DNA of 64,000 nt from Sulfuriferula sp. (GTDB lineage Bacteria; Pseudomonadota; Gammaproteobacteria; Burkholderiales; Sulfuriferulaceae). Shown here one piece after another: positions 33,292 to 42,164 of this stretch. The first letter of the stretch is position 1; every line of letters starts with the position of its first letter. The DNA lies in assembly GCA_031291235.1 (NCBI GenBank), contig JARLJL010000022.1, positions 310,001-374,000 of the forward strand. Reading direction: 5' to 3'. The notes beneath the pieces were generated by a model. That model saw only the letters and a list, made by a program, of their open reading frames with translations, made no database searches and was not told the origin of the DNA. The position numbers and the translations under genes were made by a program.

Positions 33292-35118
33292 GTGGAAGAT
33301 CGCTATCGGGTTGCCGATTTTATTGCCGGATTCATCGCCGATCTCGGCGTCAAGCATGTGTTTTTACTGCCGGGCGGCGGCGCCATGTATCTGGTGGACG
33401 CAGTTGGCAAATGTCCCGGGCTGGAAGCCGTAGCCTGTCTGCACGAGCAGGCAGCCGCGATTTCCGCCGAAGCCTATGCGCGCATCAATGAAAACCTCGG
33501 CGTAGCCATGGTGACGACCGGCCCCGGTGCGACCAACGCCATCACCGCAGTTGCTGGCGCATGGATAGAATCCGTGCCGCTGATAGTGATTTCCGGACAG
33601 GTGAAACGTGCGGATATGCTGCGCGATTTGCCCTTGCGGCAGAACGGCGTGCAGGAAGTCGATATCGTCAAAATAGTAAAAAGCATCACCAAATATGCAG
33701 TTACCGTAGCGCGTCCCGAAGATATCCGCATAGAAATGGAACGCGCTGCGCATTATGCGCGCAGCGGCCGGGCCGGGCCGGTGTGGATCGATGTTCCGCT
33801 TGACGTACAGGGCGCACCGATAGACCCGGCCGCCTTGCCACATTGGCAGGATGAAGCCGCCAATGCAGCTGTCGTGGATTTCTCCGGCGAAATCGAACGC
33901 CTGCAAACATTGTTGAACGCAGCGCAACGCCCGCTACTGCTGGCAGGGCATGGCGTACGCCTTGCAGGCGGCGCGCAGCTATTCCGCGAACTGACAGAAA
34001 AGCTGCAAATCCCGGTCGTCACCACCTGGAACGCGCTGGATTTGCTGCCTTATGAACACCCCTTGCTGGTGGGTCGCCCCGGTGTGGTTGCCCTGCGTGC
34101 GCCCAATTTTGCGGTGCAGAATTGCGATCTGCTCATTAGCATAGGCAGCCGTCTCGATAACATTATCACCGCTTATGATCCGCGCAATTTCGCCAGAGAT
34201 GCGGTAAAAGTTGTAGTTGATGTCGATCGCAACGAAATCGACAAGCTCGATATGGATATCACCATGGCAGTGGCAGCGGATGCAAAATCTTTCCTGTCGG
34301 CCTGGCTGAACAGCGAACATCAGGTACATCCGCAATGGTCGGCGTGGCAGGCACGTTGCGCCGGCTGGAAACAGCGCTACCCGGTGAACGACGGCGCGCC
34401 TTTTCTGGCTGCGGGGCCTATCAGTCACTATCAGCTCATGGACGCGCTGTCCGATGCCATTCCGGCGAATACGACCATCAGTACCGGCAGCTCGGGTTTG
34501 GCAGTCGAAGCATTTTATACCATTTTCCGCAACAAGCCGGGGCAGCGCGTCTTTCTGACCTCGGGTCTGGGTGCCATGGGATACGGCCTGCCGGCGGCAA
34601 TCGGCGCCTGTTTTGCCAATGACTGCAAACCCATGGTAGCGGTAGAAAGCGACGGCAGCCTGCAGCTCAATATTCAGGAGCTGGCGACGATGCGCGCCTT
34701 CAATCTGCCGATTTGCCTGATCATCATGAATAACAACGGCTATGCCTCGATCCGCAATACACAGCGCAATTATTTCAATAGCCGTTTCGTCGGCACCGGG
34801 CCGGAAGCAGGCCTGCTGTTGCCCGATCTGGAAAAAGTGGCTGCCACCTATGACTTGCCGTTCTTGCGCATTAGCGATGCGGCGGAGTTGACCAGCAAAT
34901 TGCAGATGGCGCTGGCGCAGCCGCGGCCTTTGCTGATCGACGTGCGTCTGGTAACCGACGAGGCGCTGGCTCCAAAAGTGTCCGCGCTGCCCCAGCCTGA
35001 CGGTTCGATGAAATCCATGCCGCTGGAAGATATGTCGCCCTTGTTGCCGCTGGCAACGCTGCAGGCGGAAATGATCGTTGCCTTGTCGGCGATGTCTTTG
35101 GCTGCCCGGAACAGTTAA
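33292..35118 (+). CDS. Thiamine-diphosphate enzyme, acetolactate-synthase-like
   Basis: 608 residues with the three domains of the acetohydroxyacid synthase/pyruvate oxidase fold. The cofactor-activating glutamate is in ACLHEQAAAISAEAYAR (about residue 50), TTGPGATNAITAVAGAW follows, and the ThDP/Mg site is VESDGSLQLN...IIMNNNGYASIRNTQ, in which the first Gly of the GDGS motif is replaced by Ser. The start is GTG 33292 (or TTG 33283, which overlaps the previous stop). Placed in a sugar-biosynthesis cluster it recalls YerE, which adds a two-carbon branch from pyruvate to a keto-sugar nucleotide. True branched-chain amino-acid synthesis is less likely because no small subunit or ilv gene is near. 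Confidence 0.83.
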   Translation: MEDRYRVADFIAGFIADLGVKHVFLLPGGGAMYLVDAVGKCPGLEAVACLHEQAAAISAEAYARINENLGVAMVTTGPGATNAITAVAGAWIESVPLIVISGQVKRADMLRDLPLRQNGVQEVDIVKIVKSITKYAVTVARPEDIRIEMERAAHYARSGRAGPVWIDVPLDVQGAPIDPAALPHWQDEAANAAVVDFSGEIERLQTLLNAAQRPLLLAGHGVRLAGGAQLFRELTEKLQIPVVTTWNALDLLPYEHPLLVGRPGVVALRAPNFAVQNCDLLISIGSRLDNIITAYDPRNFARDAVKVVVDVDRNEIDKLDMDITMAVAADAKSFLSAWLNSEHQVHPQWSAWQARCAGWKQRYPVNDGAPFLAAGPISHYQLMDALSDAIPANTTISTGSSGLAVEAFYTIFRNKPGQRVFLTSGLGAMGYGLPAAIGACFANDCKPMVAVESDGSLQLNIQELATMRAFNLPICLIIMNNNGYASIRNTQRNYFNSRFVGTGPEAGLLLPDLEKVAATYDLPFLRISDAAELTSKLQMALAQPRPLLIDVRLVTDEALAPKVSALPQPDGSMKSMPLEDMSPLLPLATLQAEMIVALSAMSLAARNS

Positions 35119-35130
35119 CGGCAGCGAGCC

Positions 35131-36267
35131 ATGTCCAGCCATCAGTGCAAAATGTGCAACGTATCGCTCCCGTTAGCGCCCTTGCTGCATTTCAGCAACA
35201 TGCCCGCGGCCGCGCAGTTTTTACCGGATGCGCAGGCATTGGCGCAGGATCAAGGCATAGATCTGGATATTTACCAGTGTACTGCCTGTGGTCTGGTGCA
35301 GACTGCGAATGAGCCGGTACCCTACTACCGGGAGGTAGTACGCGCTGCTGCATTTTCCGCTGAAATGCAGACATTCCGGCGCAAGCAGTTTGCTGAATTT
35401 GTGCAGAAATACGCGCTGGATGGCAAGAAGCTGATCGAAATAGGCTGCGGACGCGGCGAATATCTAGCGTTATGGCAGGAATCCGGTGTAGCGGCTTACG
35501 GCGTGGAATACGCCGAACAGGCTGTTCAGCATTGTCGGGAGCAGGGGTTGCGGGTCACGCGCGGCTATGTCGACAGTCGGGATTATGCACTGGAACAGGC
35601 ACCTTTCGATGCCTTTGCTGCGCTCAACTTCCTTGAACACTGGCCCGACCCGAATGCGAGCCTAAGCGGCATTGCACATAATCTCAGCGCTAATGCAATC
35701 GGTCTGGTCGAGGTGCCCAACTTCGACATGATATTGCGCAACAATTTATTTACCGAATTCATCAGCGATCATATTCTCTATTTCACGCGCGAAACGCTGG
35801 AAACCATGCTGCGCCTGAACGGTTTCGAAGTGATAGCGTGCAGCGAGATCTGGTACGGTTACATACTTTCCGCTGTGGTACGCAAGCGTACGGCGTGCGA
35901 TGTTTCGTCTTTCGATACCAGCCGTACCCGATTAAAAGCCAACATCGACGACTTCATCCGGCAGCACGGTACGCATGGCGTCGCTATCTGGGGTGCAGGA
36001 CATCAGGCGCTAGCCGCCATCGCCTTGTTGGGGCTTGCCGGGGAAATCAGCTATGTTGTGGACTCGGCGCCTTTCAAGCAAAACAGATACACGCCGGCAA
36101 GCCATATCCCCATCGTCGCGCCGGAACAATTGCATGCCGATCCGGTGGGAGCCATCATCGTTATGGCTGCAAGTTATTCGGATGAAGTGGTAAAAACCAT
36201 ACGAAGTGTGTGGGATAACACGATGCATGTGGCTATTTTGCGTGATTTCGGCCTGGAGATTGTGTAA
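35131..36267 (+). CDS. Sugar C-methyltransferase-like protein (zinc-binding N-terminus, SAM domain, Rossmann C-terminus)
   Basis: 378 residues in the order of TylC3/NovU-type sugar C-methyltransferases: an N-terminal zinc-ribbon (CKMC at 7-10, CTAC near 50), a class I SAM domain with motif I KLIEIGCGRGEYLALW and NFLEHWPDPN, then a C-terminal nucleotide-binding-type module (VAIWGAGHQALAAIALLG, then YVVDSAPFKQ and IPIVAPEQL). Enzymes of this layout methylate carbon 3 of dTDP- or similar keto-deoxysugars. It starts 12 nt after the TPP enzyme gene. The specific sugar is unknown. Confidence 0.8.
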   Translation: MSSHQCKMCNVSLPLAPLLHFSNMPAAAQFLPDAQALAQDQGIDLDIYQCTACGLVQTANEPVPYYREVVRAAAFSAEMQTFRRKQFAEFVQKYALDGKKLIEIGCGRGEYLALWQESGVAAYGVEYAEQAVQHCREQGLRVTRGYVDSRDYALEQAPFDAFAALNFLEHWPDPNASLSGIAHNLSANAIGLVEVPNFDMILRNNLFTEFISDHILYFTRETLETMLRLNGFEVIACSEIWYGYILSAVVRKRTACDVSSFDTSRTRLKANIDDFIRQHGTHGVAIWGAGHQALAAIALLGLAGEISYVVDSAPFKQNRYTPASHIPIVAPEQLHADPVGAIIVMAASYSDEVVKTIRSVWDNTMHVAILRDFGLEIV

Positions 36268-36467
36268 GCTTGATCGTCTTGCAGGATTAATGCATAAGTT
36301 GTTAAAGAATGCCAAAAGCAAGACGTTACAATACGGGAGGCATGCGGTTTTATCGGATCGCGAATGACGGTTTTATGCGAGGGCATTTACAGATTGACCG
36401 GGACTATAAGAACGATATTGAACCCGGTTGTAAAGGGGATCGAAATGCATAAAAAGGAAATTCAGTC

Positions 36468-37580
36468 ATGATTTCGATTGTAGAAACGCCGGACAGCAAA
36501 CTCACTCCAGCCGAACGCGCGAAACGCGAAGGCTTGCGAGTCAGAAAACCCTATGTGGCAGCCAAGCTGGCTGCCATATCGGCTATGGAAGAGCGCGGCG
36601 ATATCAGCCCCATTATTCGTCTTGAGAAAAGCTACCTGTGCAATTTCCAGTGTACGCACTGCTCGGCTGAGTATTACATGGACAGGCACAAGGAAAAAGT
36701 CTTCAAGATAGAAGACGCGAGGAGAAAAATCGATCTTGCCGATATCCGCGAATTGTCCCGTCAGGCGGATGAGTTGGGATTGGCTCGATTCGTGATTACC
36801 GGTGGAGAGCCGCTGGTGATGAAGGATTTCGACGAAGTGGTCGCAGCCATAGATCCGGAGAAGCATTACATCATCACCGATACCAACGGCTGGTTTCTTG
36901 ACGACAAGGAAGCACAGCACCTCAAGTCCATCGGGGTGGAGAAGGTGCAACTGTCTCTGGACAGTTTCATCGAGCAGGATCACGACAATTTCCGCAACAA
37001 GCCGGGTTCCTACAAGCGCGTGATGCGCGCAATCGATGCCTCGCTGGATGCGGGCCTCAATCTGCTGCTGTCGACAGTGCTGGTCAAGGGCCGGGCAAAA
37101 ACTCAGGAGTTTCTGGACCTGTGCAGATACGCAACGGAGAAGGGCGTCGGTTTGTATGTTTCCTATGCCAAACCCACCGGTTCCTGCACCGATCATCCCG
37201 AATTCGTGATCGACAAGGAAGATGCCGATATCCTGCGCGAGCTGGAAAAGGACTACAACGTATTTACGCACATGACCCCGACCTACGGCTCGTTCAAGGG
37301 CTGCATTACGGTCAAGGGAATTATTACGGTCACTTCGACATTTGAGGTGACGCCATGTCCGTATATCGATTTTTCGCTCGGCAATCTGCGCGAAACGCCG
37401 TTGAAGGAAGTGCTGGCGCGCGGCATGCGCAATCCATGGCTAGGGCCGTACAGGCCCGATTGCCTGATAGGCGAGGATCCAAAATTCATCAAGATACATA
37501 TGGAAAAAACCAAGGGTGTGACCCAGCTGCCGGTACCGTGGGGGCAGGGGTTTTCAGATGCGGATACATTATGCGATTGA
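36468..37580 (+). CDS. Radical SAM/SPASM-type protein A of the glycan island
   Basis: 370 residues. The radical SAM cluster motif is CNFQCTHC (C58, C62, C65), followed by the SAM-binding GGEP motif (VITGGEPLVMKDF) and an IITDTNGWFL strand. Extra cysteines near the C-terminus (GCITVKG, TPCPYIDF, PDCLIG) suggest an auxiliary Fe-S cluster of SPASM/twitch type. An AAGGAAA site precedes the ATG. Reaction unknown; in sugar clusters such enzymes epimerise, deaminate or dehydrate sugars (for example DesII, AprD4-like chemistry). A 200-bp gap separates it from the upstream gene, so it may start a second transcription unit. Confidence 0.82.
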   Translation: MISIVETPDSKLTPAERAKREGLRVRKPYVAAKLAAISAMEERGDISPIIRLEKSYLCNFQCTHCSAEYYMDRHKEKVFKIEDARRKIDLADIRELSRQADELGLARFVITGGEPLVMKDFDEVVAAIDPEKHYIITDTNGWFLDDKEAQHLKSIGVEKVQLSLDSFIEQDHDNFRNKPGSYKRVMRAIDASLDAGLNLLLSTVLVKGRAKTQEFLDLCRYATEKGVGLYVSYAKPTGSCTDHPEFVIDKEDADILRELEKDYNVFTHMTPTYGSFKGCITVKGIITVTSTFEVTPCPYIDFSLGNLRETPLKEVLARGMRNPWLGPYRPDCLIGEDPKFIKIHMEKTKGVTQLPVPWGQGFSDADTLCD

Positions 37581-37626
37581 CCCTGCACGCATACAAACGC
37601 AACTTACCCTGCTTTCATGAAATGGC

Positions 37627-38451
37627 ATGCTTATGAAGCCGTACGGACTTGCGACTGAAACATGCGCCCCGGATAAAGTGCCGGTGCCGCTGTTCGACGA
37701 ACACGGTCGCTGCATGCCGTCAGGGTTGACGGCAACTGCACATGCCAGGACCCGGCGGTATTTTATCTGCACGCAACCGGAAATCGACTATGGCGCCATA
37801 CATGCGCGCATAAAGACGCATCTGGGTATTGCCGACGCGCTGACAGCAGCAGAATTTGAAACGCGTGCCGAAGCTATCATGCAGCATTTGCGCAACGATC
37901 CGGCAACCGCAGAAATGACCAGGGGTGTGGCCGTGCCGTTTTTCCTGCCGCAGGCGAGTTATCCGGATTACGGCGCAGCGCTGGAACACACGTATCTGGA
38001 GGCAGTAAAAAACGCATTTGCAGACAAGCTTCCGCAATATGATTTTGTGAATCATCATCGCGACGGCTTGGCAGGCAAGCTGGATATTGTACGAGGATCG
38101 CGTCATGACAAGCTGGTGGAAGCCATGCGGCACCAGTCGGTTGTGGGGGTGTTCTTCCCGTGCCTCAGCGAATATTCCGTACCGGCTGCCATTGAGCAAA
38201 CCGGTAAGTTGCCCGCCCAATTTATGCTGGCGGGTGGGTTCGATACCTGCGCAGCACTGATCGGATCCCCGGATTTGCTGCTCAGAACCGACGGCTATCC
38301 GCCCTTGCTCTGGCTGGCAGCGCTGGCGGCAGAAAAGGAAGCAACGGGATACCATTTTGAGGCTTATGGCTACAACCTCACATTCAACCGCCGGCCCCAT
38401 TTCGGTCAGGCGGCCGAATACTGGGCAAGCGGTCTTGTGGTACTGGATTAA
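37627..38451 (+). CDS. Protein of unknown function in the glycan island
   Basis: 274 residues that I do not recognise. It has no signal peptide or membrane segment and reads as a soluble alpha/beta protein. Conspicuous blocks are GVAVPFFLPQASYPDYG, a VVGVFFPCLSEYSVPAA strand-loop, FMLAGGFDTCAALIGSPDLLLRTDGYPPLLW and a C-terminal ASGLVVLD. It lies between a radical SAM gene and a HAD phosphatase gene, 46 and 9 nt from them, so it is probably part of the same sugar pathway. The start could also be the ATG at 37633. Its function should be regarded as open. Confidence 0.7.
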   Translation: MLMKPYGLATETCAPDKVPVPLFDEHGRCMPSGLTATAHARTRRYFICTQPEIDYGAIHARIKTHLGIADALTAAEFETRAEAIMQHLRNDPATAEMTRGVAVPFFLPQASYPDYGAALEHTYLEAVKNAFADKLPQYDFVNHHRDGLAGKLDIVRGSRHDKLVEAMRHQSVVGVFFPCLSEYSVPAAIEQTGKLPAQFMLAGGFDTCAALIGSPDLLLRTDGYPPLLWLAALAAEKEATGYHFEAYGYNLTFNRRPHFGQAAEYWASGLVVLD

Positions 38452-38460
38452 TGCAGGTGG

Positions 38461-39144
38461 ATGAATAAAATGGCCGGAGATAATAAAACTGACGTATTGG
38501 TGTTCGACTTCGATGGCACGCTCATCGATTCCGCACCCGGCATCCTGGATGCATTTGCTGCTGCGCTGCGCGAAACCGGCGTCGCACCATGCGTGGCGCT
38601 GGATGTGAATCTGATCGGTCCGCCGTTGACGGAAACACTGATGCGGCTTGGCGGCAGCGACGATCCGGCACTGGTGTCGGCATTGACGGAAAAATTCAAG
38701 CACCATTACGACAGCCACGGCGTCGCAACGACAGCTGCGTATGCCGGCGTTGACGCCATGCTGGATAGCTTTGTCGCCCATGGCATCGAGCTGCACATCG
38801 CTACCAATAAACGGCTTTCGGTCACGCATGCCATACTCGAGCAGCTGGGCTGGACGGAGCGGTTTGCATCGGTTTATGCGCTGGATATGGTTGCTCCGCG
38901 ACTGCCGGGAAAAGCGCAACTGCTGTCGAAACAAATCGGCGAACTGAATCTCGACAAGACGAGAACAGCCTATATCGGCGACAAGCGCGAAGACGGTCAT
39001 GCCGCCGGCGATAACGGGCTGAAATTTTATTATGCCTCGTGGGGGTATGGCGACGTGCTGCGCGACCAGATGAATGCCGGATGGCACTGGCTGAGCACGC
39101 CAGCTGACCTTTGCCTGCAAAATGTTGCCTTGCTGGCGGATTGA
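38461..39144 (+). CDS. HAD-superfamily phosphatase (phosphoglycolate-phosphatase-like)
   Basis: 227 residues. HAD motif I is VFDFDGTLIDS at the N-terminus with nucleophile and acid aspartates, motif II is HIATNKR, motif III/IV the AYIGDKREDGHAAGDNG region. The cap is helical, as in Gph-type enzymes. AGGTGG precedes the ATG. In this cluster it probably dephosphorylates a sugar-phosphate intermediate such as the 9-phosphate product of a NeuB-type reaction; this is inference from position. Confidence 0.85.
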   Translation: MNKMAGDNKTDVLVFDFDGTLIDSAPGILDAFAAALRETGVAPCVALDVNLIGPPLTETLMRLGGSDDPALVSALTEKFKHHYDSHGVATTAAYAGVDAMLDSFVAHGIELHIATNKRLSVTHAILEQLGWTERFASVYALDMVAPRLPGKAQLLSKQIGELNLDKTRTAYIGDKREDGHAAGDNGLKFYYASWGYGDVLRDQMNAGWHWLSTPADLCLQNVALLAD

Positions 39145-39148
39145 GCAG

Positions 39149-40231
39149 ATGAATATGCCGGCCGCGATCCTTTACAACCCGATTCATCAGGACCTGGACA
39201 GGGTCATGATGCGTATGGGATCGCTGTGGGAGCAATTTCGCAATGAATCCGTTTTCATCACCGGCGGCACCGGCCTGTTCGGGCGCTGGCTGCTGGAAAG
39301 CATGGCGCGCGCCAACCGGCAACTGGATTTGAATGTGAAGGTGACCGTACTGACGCGCGACGCAGCGGCTTTCAGGCGTCAGGCGCCGCAGCTTGCGCAG
39401 GAGCCGGGTATCGATTTTCACCAGGGTGATGTCAGGGATTTCGATTTTCCGGCCGGTCGCTATGCCTATATTATCCATGGGGCGGCAACGTCGGCAAACG
39501 AGACGTTTCAGGGGGAAGACCCGCTGCGAAAATTCGATACCATCGTCACCGGCACTCGGCATACGCTGGACTTCGCTACGCATTGCGGCGCCAGACGACT
39601 ACTGCTGCTGAGCTCGGGCAGCGCTTACGGCGTGTCCGGCAATGACATGTCGGACATACCCGAAACCTATATGGGTGCACCGGACACGGTCAATCCCGAT
39701 TCTGCATTGGGGCAGGCGAAAAGAACGGCCGAATTTCTGGCGACCAGTTACGCCCGCCAGTCCGGTCTGGAATTCGTTATTGCCCGATGTTTTTCATTCG
39801 TCGGCCCGTTTCTGCCGCTGGATATACATTATGCAATCGGCAATTTCATCAGCCATGCCTTGCGGGAAGAAGCGATTACCGTAAAGGGGGATGGCACGCC
39901 GGTGCGCTCGTATCTGTACATGGCGGATCTGGTGGTCTGGCTGCTGACCTTGCTTGCCAGAGGCAGGAATGAGCAAATTTACAATGTGGGATCGGATCAG
40001 GCACTCAGCGTGCGCGATCTGGCTTACATGGTCAGGGCGGTGGTCAGCCCTGACAAACCGGTCGCCATACTGGGGCAACCGGCTTATAGCGTAGGTAATG
40101 AAGTGCGTAACGTGTATGTACCCAATATTGCAAAAGCGCGTACGGAGCTGGGTCTGGGCGTATGGACTGATTTGGAGTCGTCCATTAGACTGACTGCAGC
40201 TTATATATCCGGGGCGCATGCATGTCATTGA
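39149..40231 (+). CDS. NAD-dependent sugar epimerase/dehydratase (extended SDR) with Leu at the Tyr position
   Basis: 360 residues. The Rossmann motif is VFITGGTGLFGRW (about residue 35-47), then IIHGAATS and LLLLSSGSAYG. The catalytic YxxxK normally read as SAYGxxKRxAE is here SALGQAKRTAE: K191 is kept but the tyrosine position is L187 (codon TTG). The rest resembles dehydratases/epimerases acting on nucleotide sugars. The start at 39149 follows the HAD stop by 4 nt. Either the enzyme uses another base or has a non-catalytic or altered role. Confidence 0.83.
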   Translation: MNMPAAILYNPIHQDLDRVMMRMGSLWEQFRNESVFITGGTGLFGRWLLESMARANRQLDLNVKVTVLTRDAAAFRRQAPQLAQEPGIDFHQGDVRDFDFPAGRYAYIIHGAATSANETFQGEDPLRKFDTIVTGTRHTLDFATHCGARRLLLLSSGSAYGVSGNDMSDIPETYMGAPDTVNPDSALGQAKRTAEFLATSYARQSGLEFVIARCFSFVGPFLPLDIHYAIGNFISHALREEAITVKGDGTPVRSYLYMADLVVWLLTLLARGRNEQIYNVGSDQALSVRDLAYMVRAVVSPDKPVAILGQPAYSVGNEVRNVYVPNIAKARTELGLGVWTDLESSIRLTAAYISGAHACH

Positions 40232-40277
40232 CGGTTTTTAATTTTGTGGCTTTATTGAGGTCAGGAGAGAGGTTTAT

Positions 40278-42164
40278 ATGAAAGTATTGTTCACTAATCC
40301 ACCGTGGTACAAGGCCCCTACATCAACTCAACCCGGATGGCGCGGCGTACGTGCCGGATCCAGATGGCCGCATACTTTCGAGGTGCATTCGCATACCATC
40401 AAGGATGGCATGATTGCCGAACTGGTAGGCGGTTACCTGCCATTTCCTGTCTGGCTGGCGACAGCAGCCGCATTTGCCCGCAGGGAAGGGTTCGACACAG
40501 TGTTGCGCGACTCACTTTCCATGGGCGAGACTTACGAAAGCTTCTACGATTTCGTCAAGGAATGCAGCCCGGATTTCGTCATGCTGGAAAGCTCGACGCC
40601 TACCGTGCGTTCAGATCTGGAAATCGCTGCCCGCATACGCACGCTGGTACCCGGCGTCAAAATTCTGTTCACCGGGCTGCATGTCGAGTTCGAGCAGGAA
40701 GATTTTCTGGAAGCGCATCCTGAAATCGATTACACGATTTACGGCGAATACGAAGTGCCTACCTTAAAGCTGTTATGCGCGTTACGCGACGGCAATGATC
40801 TGGACGACATTCCTGCATTGATCCATCGCAACGACGGTAAAGTAAAAAAGAACAAGGATGAACCGCAGCCGGCGAACGTGATCAAGGTGCAAAAGAATCC
40901 GTTTGCCAGATTGCCTGATCTGTCCACATTCCCTTGGGCGGAGCGGGACGGTTTGCCCAACCTGAATTATTTTGACGGTGTATGCGGTCTTGAGCGCCCG
41001 CAGTTGCAACTGATGGCGACGCGCGGCTGCCCGTATGGCTGCATCTTCTGCGCATGGCCGCAAATGCTGTTCCGCGGCCCGCGTTACCGTAAACGTTCGG
41101 CAGACGATGTCATCGATGAAATCAAGGCCAATCTGGCCAAAGTGCCGTACAAGAGCATTTACATCGATGACGATACTTTCAACATCAGCAAGGAATATGT
41201 GCTCGAATTCGCTGCGAAAATGCGTGCATCCGGCATTGCCGGCAATATCCCATGGTCTACTATGGGACGTGCCGACCTGATGGATCGCCAGGTATTGGAA
41301 GCGTTGCGCGATGCCGGCCTGTTCAGCATCAAATACGGTGTCGAATCCGGCGATCAGGCCATCATCGACGAAATCGACAAGCGCATGAATGTGGAAAAGA
41401 ATATCGCGATGATACGTCTGACCAAGGAGCTTGGCATACGCGTACACCTGACATTCACATTCGGTTTGCCCAGCGACACCGTGGAAACCATAGAAGCCAC
41501 CATCGACCTGGCCTGTTCGTTACCGGCCGATACCGTTCAATTCTCCATCGCGACGCCTTTCCCAGGGACGGAAATGTACCGTATGTACGATGAAAAGGGC
41601 TGGATAGTTTCGAAGAACTGGGATGACTATAACGGCTCTACCGTGGCTGTTTCCCGTACCGAAAACTTTACCGCCGAACAGCTGGAAAATTATGTGGCCG
41701 AAGCTTATCGTCGTTTCGACAAATCGCAGGTCGAGCGCAGTTTTTCCAGCAGTCAGGCTATGGAAAAATTACGCGCAGCGGTAGCCACATTGTCTCCCGG
41801 CGATAGTGTGATCGTCATGCAAACATCGCGCGTGCCGTTGACGCGCTGGATGCTGAGCACATTGCAGGGTTTTGGTCTGGACGTGCATGTGGCGACACCG
41901 TTGCGCTTCAAGGAAGAGTTTGCTTCGCTGATCGACAAGGACAAGATCCATCCGGTCACGGGGCATAGCCACTTCAGCTACGATCTGCATCGAGACTGGG
42001 CGAAAAAGCTGCGTGCGGAACATCAATTCAAAGGCATATTCATACCTTATACCTTTGAATCGCGCGACGGGTACGGCGACGTGGAACGTTTGGCGGAAGA
42101 GTTGGGCGAGCGCATTGTGGCCGGTATTACCCAGCGTGGGAACCTGTTCTCGTACGCCGCATGA
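40278..42164 (+). CDS. B12-binding-domain radical SAM protein with extra C-terminal domain
   Basis: 628 residues. The N-terminal about 200 form a cobalamin-binding-type Rossmann domain (KVLFTNPPWY, PDFVMLESSTPT, KILFTGLHVEFE). Radical SAM follows with CPYGCIFC (C251, C255, C258), then IDDDTFN and a GVESGDQAIIDEIDKRM segment. Such enzymes often methylate unactivated carbon or phosphorus, or rearrange sugars. Residues about 495-628 are an additional domain (PGDSVIVMQTSRVPLTRWML, then a DVHVATPLRFKEEF strand) that I cannot assign. GGAGAGAGG precedes the ATG. It overlaps the next gene by 4 bp. Confidence 0.82.
   Translation: MKVLFTNPPWYKAPTSTQPGWRGVRAGSRWPHTFEVHSHTIKDGMIAELVGGYLPFPVWLATAAAFARREGFDTVLRDSLSMGETYESFYDFVKECSPDFVMLESSTPTVRSDLEIAARIRTLVPGVKILFTGLHVEFEQEDFLEAHPEIDYTIYGEYEVPTLKLLCALRDGNDLDDIPALIHRNDGKVKKNKDEPQPANVIKVQKNPFARLPDLSTFPWAERDGLPNLNYFDGVCGLERPQLQLMATRGCPYGCIFCAWPQMLFRGPRYRKRSADDVIDEIKANLAKVPYKSIYIDDDTFNISKEYVLEFAAKMRASGIAGNIPWSTMGRADLMDRQVLEALRDAGLFSIKYGVESGDQAIIDEIDKRMNVEKNIAMIRLTKELGIRVHLTFTFGLPSDTVETIEATIDLACSLPADTVQFSIATPFPGTEMYRMYDEKGWIVSKNWDDYNGSTVAVSRTENFTAEQLENYVAEAYRRFDKSQVERSFSSSQAMEKLRAAVATLSPGDSVIVMQTSRVPLTRWMLSTLQGFGLDVHVATPLRFKEEFASLIDKDKIHPVTGHSHFSYDLHRDWAKKLRAEHQFKGIFIPYTFESRDGYGDVERLAEELGERIVAGITQRGNLFSYAA

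Noticed and set aside
37720-39120. 466-codon minus-strand frame opposite the unknown protein and the HAD gene
   Set aside because: The + strand reading has a clear HAD domain and tight operon spacing; the antisense product is low-complexity and unlike any protein.
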